From Plasmopara viticola (taxonomy: Eukaryota > Oomycota > Peronosporomycetes > Peronosporales > Peronosporaceae), in NCBI GenBank assembly GCA_001695595.3, contig MBPM02000020.1:558001-622000 (forward strand): DNA of 64,000 nt, written 5' to 3'. The notes beneath the pieces are model-generated. The model did not search any database and was not told the DNA's origin. It worked only from the letters and a program-made list of their open reading frames with translations. Positions 11,501 through 22,859 of the stretch are shown here, one piece after another. Position numbers and translations under genes: made by a program. Each line of letters begins with the position of its first letter. The stretch's first letter is position 1.

Positions 11501-14500
11501 ACAACACTCATTTCTTGTAGCGTCTCTAAAAAGCGGTTAACGGGCACAAGCCCCGTAGTATCTTTGTCGATTATTATAAACATCCGTTTGAGCGAGCCAC
11601 AAAACGCCCCGGCATTCATAATGGTAAGGCGCTCATTGTTAATAATTTCACCAAGAATGCGTTGTATGGTCGGATTCGGCAGAATGGCACTGTTAAGTCT
11701 TCGGTTAGATGATGAAGATGACTCGGCAAGATTAAAACGAAGAAACTCGTTGAAGTCTATCGCACCAGACGAATTTGGATCAAATCGCCGCATCAATCCT
11801 TTTATCTCTTGATCATTTAAATACTTGTCCACGCCGAGCTCACGAATGGCCACTTCAAATTCGGACAAAATAATTTGCCCGGAATTGTCCTTGTCAAAGA
11901 GGCGAAATGGAATCATGTAGTCGAACTTGCCATCAGGGGTTTTGGCACATCGCTTAAGTTCGTCACGAAGCAAGTTTACACCCACAAGAAATTGAGGACT
12001 ATCATAGTGTGTGCCAAACTCGCTTTTCATGTTCCTACGGTCCTGATTTTCTCGAATTACAGAAAGGAACCGGTCGAGCAGAACCGCACCGTCACCACCA
12101 CAACTCGCCCCCGTAAACTGAACAACATATACCAAGTCCTTTAAGTCAATCTGACGCTTTGATTTTTCCACTGCCAATGCATTCAGTTGCTGCGAAAACT
12201 TAACTAAAGACAGCTTTCCGTTTCCTTCAACATTCATATAGTTGTAAACCTCATCAGTGCCCGAGTTTACCGGTTCATATCCAACCAGCTTTTTCAGATC
12301 ATACACCATCGTCGAGCTGTAGCAGAACAAAATAATTGGTTAGGCGATCACTCCAGGTAAGCACATAGATTGTGTTCAAAAGCGCACATTTTTTTTGGTA
12401 CGTGATTGACAAATGCATGAAATGTTGCCTGATCTACCTCCCCGTTTGTTGTAGGGGCCATCAAAACTTGCAGCAAATGAATTTGTCCTTCAGTCAATCG
12501 CTTCTTGCGCTGACGAAGGACATAATTAATAGTCTCGGAATCTAGACGACCGTGTCTAGGCTTTAGCAAATGCCATGCGGATGCTGAGTCAATATTACCG
12601 TCCTTTGCCAATTTTTTGTTTTGTTTTTCAAGAGCCCAAATTCGAAACTCCTCAGCTGCTTCAGCAAGTCGACTTGCGGCTCTGGCAGACGCGTCGCAAA
12701 TTCCAGTAATATAGCTTAGAAAGTCAGAGTAGTCGACAACACCATCTTTGTTTACATCAAAACGCTGAATCACTTTGCTTAATTCGGCATTTGTGAAGCT
12801 CAACTGGTTAGCTGCAAATATGCGCTGAAAATCAGATCGACTTAGTTTTCCGTCCCCAAGTAGATTGTACGATTGAAATATTAGTCGGTAATTAGGAACA
12901 CTACAGCAAAAGCGAGTCGTCATCGTTCGTTGGAGGGAGTTTACTACATTGTCACTATAAGGGAACACACAAATGGTATGTGTACATCATTGATTAAAGC
13001 ATAACACATTTTTATAATCTGTACTTACATTTCAAAGTCCGTAAGCTCTAAAAATTGAGCAAACGTACCAAGATGTATTAATTTAGCGTCAAACGGATTT
13101 ATACGCTTCCATACAAGCCCAAAGTCCTGCCACCAAATTTCAAATATTTTGATGTTAAAACTATCATTTTAAATAAAACGCTAGGTCCATTTTTTTCACC
13201 TTTTTGTCCATTTTTAAGCCGAATGCTTCAATTCCAGCTAAAACTGCATGCTTCGGTATAGCCCGCACCTTTTTAGGATCAAATTCATCAAACAAGCGAC
13301 TAAAATTCAACGAACAGTCTTGATCGGTCGGACAATTTCGTCGTAAACATTTTCGAACTTGAGTTTCCAAATCATCAATGTGACGGTGCACACTTGTTTG
13401 TGTTTGCGGAGAAGCAATCATGAGATCTAACATGGAAGAATCAGCCAAGTGATCCGTTGATAGCGCGTGCCGTAGACGCACCCACAAAAAGACACCATAC
13501 TTCGTATTTTTTTCATTTAAATTTCCAGGAACCAATTTAAATCCGCGATGACGGGGTAAATATAAGCATGCAGAGTTTTTGTCACTTAAATCCCCACTAG
13601 TAAGTGAGAGATCAATTAGCTCATTGGACATTTGTGCGCTTGAGGGTACAAGGTTAATCCAAATATACTTGTGCTTTCCAAAGACTCCGCTTCTGTTAAT
13701 GTCATGCTGTAAACATGTGTAGCCTTTAGTTACCAGCTCTGTGTCCCGAGAACTTGGGGCAAACTTAATGTTGGATATAGCAGCCTTTCCGTCTTCTTTA
13801 GCGGCTGATCGAAACCAAAGGTACATCGGACTAGAAGTGTCCTCGTTTTGCAGTTTCGGGAGCAATTGAGTGTAATTTTCTCTCCGAAGTGTTACCTCTT
13901 CGACGCTATTGGCAGATAATTTAACATCAACAACTCCAATTTCGCGAGATGAGAAAGTAAGCTCCTCGGCCTTCTTATCATCCTTTAAAAGAGACTCAAG
14001 GTCATGCACTTTTACCAACCCATCCTTGTCTGAATCCATAAGATCCATGATAAAAGCGAGTTCCTACACAAGAATGATAAGCATTCCAATTTAAAGTCAC
14101 AAACACAAAAGACCTACTCCTGTCGTGAGCACGACATCCACGTCGCGCATGATGGCGGTGTGGAATAGCTCTGGCGCCATTGACGTGCCATCAGAAAGCG
14201 ATAGTCGCTTGAATGTATCAGCAATTTCAATGTCGGTTAAGTCAAGACTCTTGAGATGTTTCCGGTACTTGAATAACAACAATCGGCTGAGAACATATTC
14301 AAATCAAATCAGTCAGTGCTATTTCGCTTGTTTGGAAGACCAAGCAGCGCGTACAGCTGGTCTTGATCCAATAAGCAGAATTCAACAAAGTCTCGATGTA
14401 GTAATAACTTATAGTCGGCACACTCGAGGCGATGAAAAAGAGCCTCTACCTGGTCGTTCGGGATAGCACTCTCGAAGGCCGGGTCGCTCTTTACGAGCTT

Positions 14501-14773
14501 GCGAAATTCGTGTGCTTCCAAAACAAGCTGTTGCGGCTCACCATGCGCTGTTTTCTTAACCTTGGACGCGTGTTGCTGCGAACCAAACTTTTTCATTAGA
14601 TCCTTGAGATAGTAGTAGATACTGTTCTCTGCGCGCATGGATGCCGCTTTCTCGCGAAAAATCTGCCGTGCGTGATGACCAAGCAAATCGTCAGAGTGTT
14701 TACACAGCATATAAGCACCTTCGCGCACACCATCCAGCGTCAAATTCGTTGAGAAATCGCTGGGCTCCATCAT
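8504..14773 (-). CDS. Giant EF-hand protein with C-terminal RanBP2-type zinc fingers (seven exons)
   Basis: Predicted exons are 14773-14355, 14286-14118, 14063-13200, 13126-13029, 12954-12388, 12316-8887 and 8824-8504. All junctions keep frame and give about 1,955 residues. There are at least eight EF-hand or EF-like loops, including MDSDKDGLVKVHDL, FDVNKDGVVDYSDF, FDKDNSGQIILSEF, FDPNSSGAIDFNEF and ENGDGEISCAEF; several others have lost key acidic positions. Exon 3 also holds beta-rich repeats (YTCLQHDINRSG, FKLVPGNLNEKN) resembling the MABP beta-prism fold; this is a weak call. The last exon encodes two C-x2-C-x10-C-x2-C modules, the first with the W-x-C start (GWKCPVCFHQQTR), typical of RanBP2/NZF fingers that bind RNA, Ran or ubiquitin. 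The last donor could be 8886 or 8871. The product is probably a calcium-responsive scaffold. It is possible that two genes are merged here, but every intron shows acceptable borders. Confidence 0.72.
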
Positions 14774-14880
14774 CCTTCTTATTCAAGTTATACAACTTCA
14801 ATGAAACTTCCGAGGTGCAATTGGTAAAAAAACAATCAGGAAAATTTCAAAATTCAATAATTCTTTAATTCCCAGAAAGC

Positions 14881-16769
14881 ATGGAAGTATCTCACGCGGA
14901 CGAGGAGTTGCTGCTGGAGAAGCCGCAACAGTCTCTTACTGGACAGCGTGACGAGCGCAAGGACCTCCTTTTTGCAGTAGCTTTTGCTGCCAATTGTACT
15001 GCCGTGATATTAGTCGGGGTGGGTTTCTTTCAGTGTCAAAACAAATAAATTAATAGCTCTAATTGAGTGCTCTTTCTGTGTTTTAACACGACATCAAGCT
15101 CTTTCTCGGCCTCCCAAACATATCTGGCATATATTTTACTGTTCATCATGAGGACAATTCGTCACACGGCCTAAAAATTTTCCTAATTTTCATGACAACG
15201 TCGTGCATTGGCGGTGGCGTGTCGGCGCTGTGGCTGCAGATACTGCAAAATCACGCCGCGCGCGTCATCTCCTGGACACTAAAAACTAGCATTGTAGCTT
15301 TCATCGCAACCTCTTGTGCAGCCTTTTACGACTCTGGTATGGCAGGCAAAGCTATTGGCTTCATCAACCTGTTTTTTGCGCTCACGATCATCACGTACTA
15401 TGCATCCGTGCGCCAATCGATTGCCTTTGCGGCTTCGAACTTGACAACGGCATCGCGTATTCTGCGAGTGTTTCCCGGTGTAATTACGTCGGCTTATATG
15501 GCTCTGCTTGCGCAAATAGCGTGGGTGATGATTTGGAGCGCGGCCGTCGTGGGTATACTCGCTAAAGCGGTAGACCACTTTCAAGACTCAAGTTCTTACG
15601 AAAACGTGTGCTTTTTCTTCATGTTGCTAAGGTGCGTCTTGTGAATATGAGTTGCTCGACGAAGAAAATAATATTCACTATATGATGCAAGTTTTTTCTG
15701 GTTTGTTCAGGTGGCAAAAAATGTGGTGCACTGCATCACTTCTGGTGCAGTGGGCGAATGGTGGTATGGAGCGCATGACGTTAACACGATTCAGCGAGCG
15801 GTATTCCGCGCACTAACGACATCTCTTGGGTCGATTTGCGTTGGCTCGCTGGTGGTCGCTGTGCTCAACGCGCTGCACACGCTTTTGCTATCTACTCCGC
15901 GACGAAAAGCGAAGGGTAGCGCCAACGCTTTTCTAGAGTACCTCGTCAAGCTTGTTATGCGCAACATACAGTATTTCAACAAGTACGCTTTCTGCCAGGT
16001 GGCGCTACACGGAAAAAACTTCCGACAAGCTGGGACAGACACAATGCAGCTCTTTCGGGACCGTGGCTGGACCGCTTTGTTAAATGACTCTCTCATTTCG
16101 AGCGTCCTCTCGGTGGGATGCCTTGTCGTTGGTACGACAATTTTTTCGCAAATATGAAAAGTAGCGGCAATGAATTTAGCCATGCACAAAACAATCTATT
16201 TCGTAGGCACGGTGTCGGGAGTTATCGGATCAGCTTGGCTGTATCTAACGCTGCGCTGCACACCGGACGAGTTGGCCGAGCACCCGGGCGAATGTCGTAT
16301 GTGACTGGCGTATTTTTGAAAGCTGGACAATTTTGCGTGCTAATTAAGATGATTTTGCCTTCTCCTGTATGCGAGCAGAAACTTTTAACGTTGTGCTCTT
16401 GACATTCGTGGCGTGCGCGTCGATTGGTTATGCCATGTGCGCAATCATGTCGTCGATTCTTGACTCGATCGTGGCAACAATTTTTGTGTGCTTTGCTGAG
16501 GTATAGCTGTATGCCATGTAGAAATTAGACCGGTCATCTGCTGGCTCGAAAGCCACGATGTGTGTTCGCCTGCTGCAGGCTGCTGGCGAAAAACACTTTT
16601 ACATTACTGCAATTTTTCTTGCAAATGTCACCGAAATTGACTTTGCTTGTGTTTCTTTCAGGACCCAGTAGCGCTTCAGCGCTCGCACCCGGACGAGTAC
16701 GCTCGCCTTTTGGAAGCTTGGAGTCGCCTGCAACCCAATTTGCTAAATTTTCCTACCCACATGGTGTGA
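14881..16769 (+). CDS. SLC44/CTL-like (choline-transporter-like) membrane protein
   Basis: Six exons are predicted: 14881-15018, 15099-15631, 15692-16131, 16207-16296, 16379-16500 and 16662-16769, giving 476 residues. The N-terminal DLLFAVAFAANCTAVILVG, the block SFFWFVQVAKNVVHC, and NIQYFNKYAFCQVALHGKNF are diagnostic of the CTL/PNS1 family of multi-pass proteins linked to choline uptake in animals and of uncertain substrate in fungi. The C-terminal stretch TIFVCFAEDPVALQRSHPDE matches the family's last membrane segment and tail. The border at 16296/16379 is less certain, since acceptors at 16375 and 16378 both keep frame. The gene starts 107 bp from the divergent EF-hand gene. At 476 residues it is shorter than animal CTLs, lacking a long extracellular loop. 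Location is plasma membrane or endomembrane. Confidence 0.85.
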
Positions 16770-16930
16770 TCGCCGTTGAGAGTAAGAAAACAGTTTAGAT
16801 AATGCTTTGTCAGAGTTTTAGGTAAATGCAAAAATGTACTTTACTCAAGGCTTATTTGCTGGTAAAAAGCATATAAATCTTGATGTGCATCACTTTCAGA
16901 TAGAGCATCTAAGAGAATAGTGTTAGTCAA

Positions 16931-17689
16931 ATGGTCCAGTTATTCCAGCGGCGTGTGACCGACGCTCACTCGCAGCCGCTTGTCGATCTTGAAGTAAATT
17001 TGAAGTCGCTGCGGCTAGAGTCACCACCGCCGACGTCCACGCCGCTGGCTGTACAGGTTTTGCGCTTTCGCTTCGAAAAAAAGGAGGCGGCCGGATTTCT
17101 TCAGAAAAAGCGCTTCGTGTATGAGATCGAGACATGCCACCAAGAAACTGGTGACATTTTTCGAGCTGAGCGTCGCTTTCGCGAGTTTAAAAGTCTGCGG
17201 GAATCATTACTGCTTAAATGCCGCGAGTGCCCAGATTGCCAACCATTCGCTGAAAATCTCAAGAAGTGGCGTCTGCCTGCGCGGCAAATGTTCGTGTTTA
17301 ATGTGGATGATTACGGTGCTTCTCGAGTGCGGGAGCTCACGCACTTTCTACAGGATCTTGTATGCCTCGTGGCCGAATGCGCACACCATTGCGCACGTGA
17401 CGGTCCGGACATTGATGAGGCTGTGGGGCTGTTTTTAGGCCTATCTTCGTTTGGTGAAGCATTGGACTACATGGCACGTTCCACGACGGCAATGCAAATT
17501 GTACCAACAAAGACCCGTCAGGATCGGATTGACATCCGGGCTGCTTCCATGCCCGATGTACGGTTCTCGTCTTCATCCTTGCGATTTTCTGATGACTCGC
17601 TGCAGCGCGTCCGCTCGCGTGGATACTTTAAATTCACCTCCGGACTTCCTACTATACTTAAGTACACTAAGCGACAAGGAAGCTGGTGA
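16931..17689 (+). CDS. PX-domain protein
   Basis: Single-exon gene of 252 residues. Residues ~40-165 look like a PX (phox homology) domain: a beta-rich start (LRFRFEKKEAAGF), a basic strand with RFVYEIET, then the RRFREFKSLRESL block that in PX domains holds the arginine contacting the 3-phosphate of PI3P. A proline-containing loop and closing helices follow (RVRELTHFLQDLV). The C-terminal ~70 residues are Ser/Arg-rich and probably disordered (RFSSSSLRFSDDSLQRVRSR). PX domains recruit proteins to endosomes through phosphoinositides, so an endosomal peripheral membrane role is expected. No second domain such as BAR, kinase or RGS is present. It lies 161 bp downstream of the SLC44-like gene on the same strand and starts at the first ATG of the frame. 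Confidence 0.82.
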   Translation: MVQLFQRRVTDAHSQPLVDLEVNLKSLRLESPPPTSTPLAVQVLRFRFEKKEAAGFLQKKRFVYEIETCHQETGDIFRAERRFREFKSLRESLLLKCRECPDCQPFAENLKKWRLPARQMFVFNVDDYGASRVRELTHFLQDLVCLVAECAHHCARDGPDIDEAVGLFLGLSSFGEALDYMARSTTAMQIVPTKTRQDRIDIRAASMPDVRFSSSSLRFSDDSLQRVRSRGYFKFTSGLPTILKYTKRQGSW

Positions 17690-18059
17690 CTCCATAATTT
17701 GCATACATTCGTTTCCTTATTATACATTCGTTTGAGTGCCATGGATTTGAGCTCCTGGAGCAAAATGAAAGGTTAAAATAAACATGGTCGCAATTGATTT
17801 GCGAGTTTATTTAAGTGCTATTCTGTGAAAGCGATTTATTATGTAGCTCTACAGCGACGTCGTCATCGATAAATATATGTGAGCTGATTACGCTAACATT
17901 TCACTAAGCACAAAACTCATTATAATCTAGCGTACATGGTGACGAAGTTCTTTGTGTCGTATGAATTTACTTACTCTACCTTTTATGCCTTTGAGAGCTT
18001 GTCATATTTATATCTTCATAGCCACAAGTTTTGCTGCTGATTTGCTTTAATACTATTTC
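17690..18059. other. Intergenic, nothing recognised
   Basis: AT-rich sequence downstream of the PX gene. No gene or repeat family member was recognised before the SINE that begins near 18060. Confidence 0.5.
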
Positions 18060-18347
18060 GGGAAAGAGCTTCAAAAGATATAAAAAAATAGTTTCTGCAA
18101 TTTGACCGCGGCCGTCTCTTTGAACAGAATCGTAAGTTTTACATTCGCTACTTTTGGTACTATCAAATATGCAGGAGAAGCACTAAAGCCCTTTTACGCG
18201 TCGTTGGCCGAACCACAATCAGTAGCATAAAAAGCGGCTAAACAGCTCCACATAGCACGCAGCAATACTTGTTCACACGGAACGGTTTTGATCTAACAAC
18301 CTTTGGGTTATAGGCCCAACATGCTTTCTTTGTACCAAAAAGGTGTC
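18060..18347 (-). repeat. tRNA-iMet-derived SINE, copy 2 (diverged)
   Basis: Read on the - strand from 18347, the head is tRNA-like: the anticodon stem TTGGG/CCCAA is intact and the loop reads CCTATAA, so the CAT anticodon is lost. It is followed by TTGCTGCGTGCTATGTG and later GGTCAAATTGCAGAAAC, blocks shared with the copies at 1-165 and 18545-18858. No clear target duplication was found. Ends are approximate. Confidence 0.5.
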
Positions 18348-18544
18348 TATCGCACACAGACAGACAGAAACAATTTGAAAGCATTAATTTTTTTATGAAT
18401 GGTTATGAGCCGGCGCTCACCAAAAACAACCTTTTTTGCAATAGAGATAGTTTTTAACAATTGATTAGCAGTTGTCAACTCAAAGCTATCGCCACTACTA
18501 AAAACTGAAAGCACCATCTAGAGGATCAGATAGAATGCTCTGAT

Positions 18545-18858
18545 ACCGTTTGACGACATGATCTTCGAGCGATCCGGGAGGGATAGTCCTTTTAGGACAC
18601 GGGCTGCTTTTGTTATTCGACCGCAATATTTCAAATGCGATCCGAAAGTCCTACACTCATTACAACTTGTAGAATCGAATGTCCAAGCGGAGAGTAAAAG
18701 CTCTTCCACGTATTCATTGCCCGCATCACAAGCAGCATGTCACAGTGGTATAAAAACGCAGCAACATAGCACACATTTGAATTGCTAACGCGTCTTGGTC
18801 TCGATCCAGTGACGTTTGAGCTTTAAGCCCAGAAGGCTATCTCTGGACCAAAGTGCTT
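18545..18858 (-). repeat. tRNA-iMet-derived SINE, copy 3
   Basis: On the - strand the copy starts AGCACTTTGGTCCAGAGAT at 18857 and has a canonical-looking B-box, GGATCGAGACC. The body contains TGTTGCTGCGTTTTTATAC, GCAGCCCGTG and CCCGGATCGCTC, which match blocks in the other copies in the same order. The anticodon region is degenerate, so this cannot be a functional tRNA. The 3' limit near 18545 is approximate. Confidence 0.58.
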
Positions 18859-21800
18859 TAAGAAAATGTCAATCGCAAAACGATACACAAACACAAATAA
18901 ACACCACCAGAGTAATTATGACTGCGCAGCCCCCCATTCACTAATCATCTAATTGATATCCTTAGCTACCGAAATAGCTCTACGCGGGGTGGGGGCCAAT
19001 TATTGTCGAATTAAACAAAAATTTATTATATACGATTGCCAAAAAAATATTTCTTAGGCTCCGACCATGCTCAGATAACATTGATCGAAATGAGCTGTGA
19101 TTGATCTAAGGCGATAAGACATCTTGAGCAGCGAGCTGCTTCTATAGTTACACCGCGGTCGATTTAGACCAAATTTGGAAATCTTGATCTCGCCACTATT
19201 TGTAAAAATAATGTACAAGTGGTTTTGAAGTGAATCACCGTCTTGATTGAGTGCTCTTGAGGAGCGCTGACATAACTCGCCCCCTCAAAAAAGTAGAGAA
19301 ACGTCAGACAGAACGCATCCAATGTGAGAAAAAAATAGAGTCACAGGTGAGCGGAACATTACTACTAAATTCCGATGACAAAATTCTGCACGCGGGTAAT
19401 ATTGGTTCGCAAGGCAAAGCGGTCCACAAGTGGCTATCAAAGTACCACAAAGTGTGGGTATCATAGATTTAGCAGGAGGCATATTTTACAAGATGCGACG
19501 TCGATTTCTGAGTTAAATGGGCGACCCCTCAGTCGATCAAGAAGCTTTGTCCATAGGTTATATCGACAAATTTAAGCGGTTTTTCTGTCACGGTGGGTCC
19601 GTTTCGATTGGTAACCTTATCTAAAGTATCAAATATGCTCGCTCCCATGGAGCTCAAAGTTATAATTTAACCCCAAAACATTCCGGGCTGGCTTTTCGAC
19701 GGACGAAATCCTTCTTAAGTTTACATATACATCCTACGATTAATACGAAATCGTCTCAGATTAGCCGCTATGCTCAGTCACGGCTCATATATTCTGAAAA
19801 ACCGTTGTGGCAGTAAGTACTTAAATGAGGAAACGCTCATATGTGGTGTTTTACAGCTTGATATCAAAGTTTTTTTGGTTATATGAGTAAGGCATAAAAT
19901 ACATCCCGGACTGGGTTTCTGCCGCTGCAATGACAGCAGTGTAAGCTCAGTGAAGTTATGTTTGCGGATAGAGCAACGAATAGCACATTGCAAGAATTCT
20001 ATTTTTGCAACCAACACCTGCTTTTTGAATCCAACTGAAAAGTTTAGACTGTTGCTTTTTAAGTATGCTAAGCAATACAAAGGTGCCACCACGAACAATA
20101 ATTCGAAAGACGGACGTCTTGCTTAGTGTATATGTCCGAGTGTACATTGTAAAGTGCACTGAATATGATAGCTGGCTGTTGGTAGATCAAAATGAGGAGG
20201 TTGGGTATACCCTTTGTAGCAGTTAGTACGCCTAGCAGCATGCTATGGAAGTTATTCGAGATGATTAAAGGACAATCAAAGCACGGCGATGCTTTTTAGT
20301 AATCAATCCGACCTTTCTCAAAATTTTCCCGGATATTATGATTGTCCATGGAAAAACTCTGATCAAGTAGCACACAACCACATTGCCTGCGGTACCATCA
20401 ACATTAAGCAGCACAGACACAATAAAAACAGGCTTTTAGCTCGTCGTTACCGGTAGACCTCGTAAGGAATAATTCGAGGCCTTCAAAAGTGACCCTTTGA
20501 CAAGTTTCTCAGATTTTAAATTGCTCAACAAATCGCTTGTAAATATGGCCTGAAAACAACGACGCAGAGAAAGGATCTCCGATTCTAATCAATAGCGGGC
20601 AAACCCATAATTCTTTCTGCCACGAAGAAATAAATTTAATTGAGTTATAGCTCAAATAAGTGTTGCTCTCAAATGCCTGACAAATACGTCCATTTTATGT
20701 AGCCTATAATCGACTAATATGCTTAAACCCGTAATCGAACTTCTACAATAGTGCGTCGACAGGAACATTTTGCTTGCTCAGATTTCATTCTCAGCATCCT
20801 TTTTTCACGTAAGCGCTGGCAACAAATTACTTTGTCGTGAACATGGTATTTTATTTAGCAGCTCAAACTTCCTGGACTTAAGCAAAATAAGTCAGTTTTA
20901 TCCTAAGTATCCATTTGCATAGACATATAATAATTGGCATAGTCAAAGCATCCCAATTCCGCTTGAAGGGTTTACATCATCCGGCAAAGCCAAGATTTGC
21001 ACACGCTAATTCATTTTATAGGCTCTTAAAGTTCTGGTGCTGTCTTCACTAGCACTAATTAAAAATCAATCTATCCTAAAGGCTGAGCCAAGGTCTAACG
21101 AGACTCTTGTAACTACCGATAATTCATCACGAATAGTGCCAAGCGAAAACCTTTTGCAAATTATACAGGTCGTGGTATAGGAAGCTGCAACGGCTTCAAC
21201 TTTGTCGGTATTCATTTGAATCACATAGTGCCGACTGAAATCTCCTAAAACGGCTTTGGAAGAGAATAATGCCTATGTCTGAAAGCGATGCGATTGACAT
21301 AGCCGTGTGAACAAGCAATTTAGATTCGCTGAAGCTTTAAAAGACCTCGCAGCATCATTTGTTGTTTCCATAGCATTCTCCTTGGTGTACTAACACCGCA
21401 AGAGTATTTTGGATCTTATTTTTTGATTTGATAGTCTTAACCGTACGTTATACAAGTTGCTCCTAGACATTCTTCATGGAACACTTTTTAGGAATCGGTG
21501 TTAGCCCATATACTATTGGAATGCTCAATTTATTCAAAATAAACGAATTTCCATTATTTGATCACTTAACAAGGCAGGCGACGAGTGCAACGATTTTGAC
21601 CTAGCGCCATTCCAACCTTTGGCTTTTCGGCAAAGAAGGAATATCTGCTTTCGCGGTATTAAATCATCCCGGTAATAAAGTATTTTGCCTTGCACGAAGT
21701 CAATTTCATGTCAAACTCGAGAACCAAGTATATACATTTGAAAATATATATTTTCAGAAAACACATTTATGTCTCAATTCAATGACGGATGTCTTGAGAC

Positions 21801-22264
21801 TCTTAAATTTGATCAAAATTTGTAATACAGGTGCAATGCTCGTGGTCAACGGAGAAAACACAAAATAAAGTATAGCTATAAGAAGAGTGTTTATAAATTT
21901 ATTTTATTGTTATTGAAACATTTGCTTTTTTCTATCACGAGTGGAAGCCCAGCTTGTGATTGTAGATGTGAAAATTCGTATTCTTTTGGGTGATTAATTG
22001 GTGACAAATACAGTCTTTATTTAGCTTGATTCCTTTTTCCACGGAAAAGCTGTTTGGCTTTTACTTCTCTTTATAAAACAAGACACCGTCTTTACTTTTC
22101 TGCTTTTGGACTTTCTGTCTCTCAACAGCCAATTAATAGGCTATAAAAATAGGATGTGGGGGGATTAACGAAAACTGCGGGGGGGGGTTGATGGCTCCCT
22201 TAATAAAGCTAAAGCAACCAAGTCATGTAGATTGGCTAATTTCACAACACTTGAAATAATTTTT
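18859..22264. other. Gene-free, AT-rich intergenic region
   Basis: About 3.4 kb with only short chance frames. I recognise no protein motif, tRNA or intact transposon. An 18-bp perfect palindrome, TGAAAATATATATTTTCA, lies at 21739-21756; it is AT-rich and may be chance. Confidence 0.5.
22140..22206 (+). repeat. G-rich flanking repeat, left copy
   Basis: A roughly 65-bp segment contains TAGGATGTGGGG, then AACGAAAACTGCGGGGG and TGATGGCTCCCTT. A similar segment in the same orientation lies at 24298-24360, on the other side of the helicase pseudogene. The pair may be edges of an older inserted unit or an unrelated dispersed repeat. Confidence 0.4.
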
Positions 22265-22610
22265 TTGTCAGGTCATGTAATGTAATGTATTACGTTATCG
22301 CGTTGCCAAGTTATGCACGTGCTAGGCTCAGTCTGGCTAGTCCACGGCATAGAGTGGTGTCCGCATACGTCGGGTATCGTTCGGCGGGCAGTGCATCCAG
22401 CACCGAGGTCGTGAGGGTCATCCATTTTTTTTAGCTCTGACTTGGTAAAAGCCCAGGTGGCCTGGTGCTGGAGACCGTCGCGTCGAGGGTGAGACTCGTT
22501 AGAGACCTGCAGATGCCCGAGAGCACCTGCCCGAAGCGCGCGAGCATTTAGCCTTCGCGCTTGGAAGGAGGGCGTCACCCCGACCTTTTTCGAGACTTGT
22601 CAGGTCATGT
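22265..22610 (-). repeat. Short retroposon (318 bp) with a perfect 14-bp target-site duplication, copy A
   Basis: The element occupies 22279-22596 and reads on the - strand. It is bounded by a direct repeat ACATGACCTGACAA (plus-strand form at 22265-22278 and 22597-22610). Its 5' end reads GTCTCGAAAAAGGTCGGGG and its 3' end has a TACAT-type pentamer tail. A copy that is about 95% identical by eye lies in the opposite orientation at 32253-32600 and starts at nearly the same point. A fixed 5' end, a simple-repeat tail and a variable target duplication are signs of LINE-mobilised SINEs. No tRNA-like head or clear pol III A/B boxes were recognised, so the head type is unknown. It encodes no protein I can support. 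Confidence 0.85.
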
Positions 22611-22859
22611 GACCGCATATTTCTCGATGGTGGGTGAAGATAGAACAATCAGTTCCGAATAAAACTTACTTGTACATCCAAGATGTGCAGTTAGGGAGCT
22701 GTCTAGCCATTTTTTGCTAGACCCGATTGCGTTCTACGCTCTATAGCCCCATTGGACTTGGGGTCTCTATCCAGGCCTATCCTTTTCTATCACTGTCAAA
22801 TATTTTGTTCACAACTTGGCGACGACTGTACTGGCACTCTCCACAAAGCAAACAAGTGC

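Noticed and set aside
21739..21756. Perfect 18-bp AT-rich palindrome
   Set aside because: Such palindromes are expected by chance in AT-rich DNA and nothing around it suggests function.
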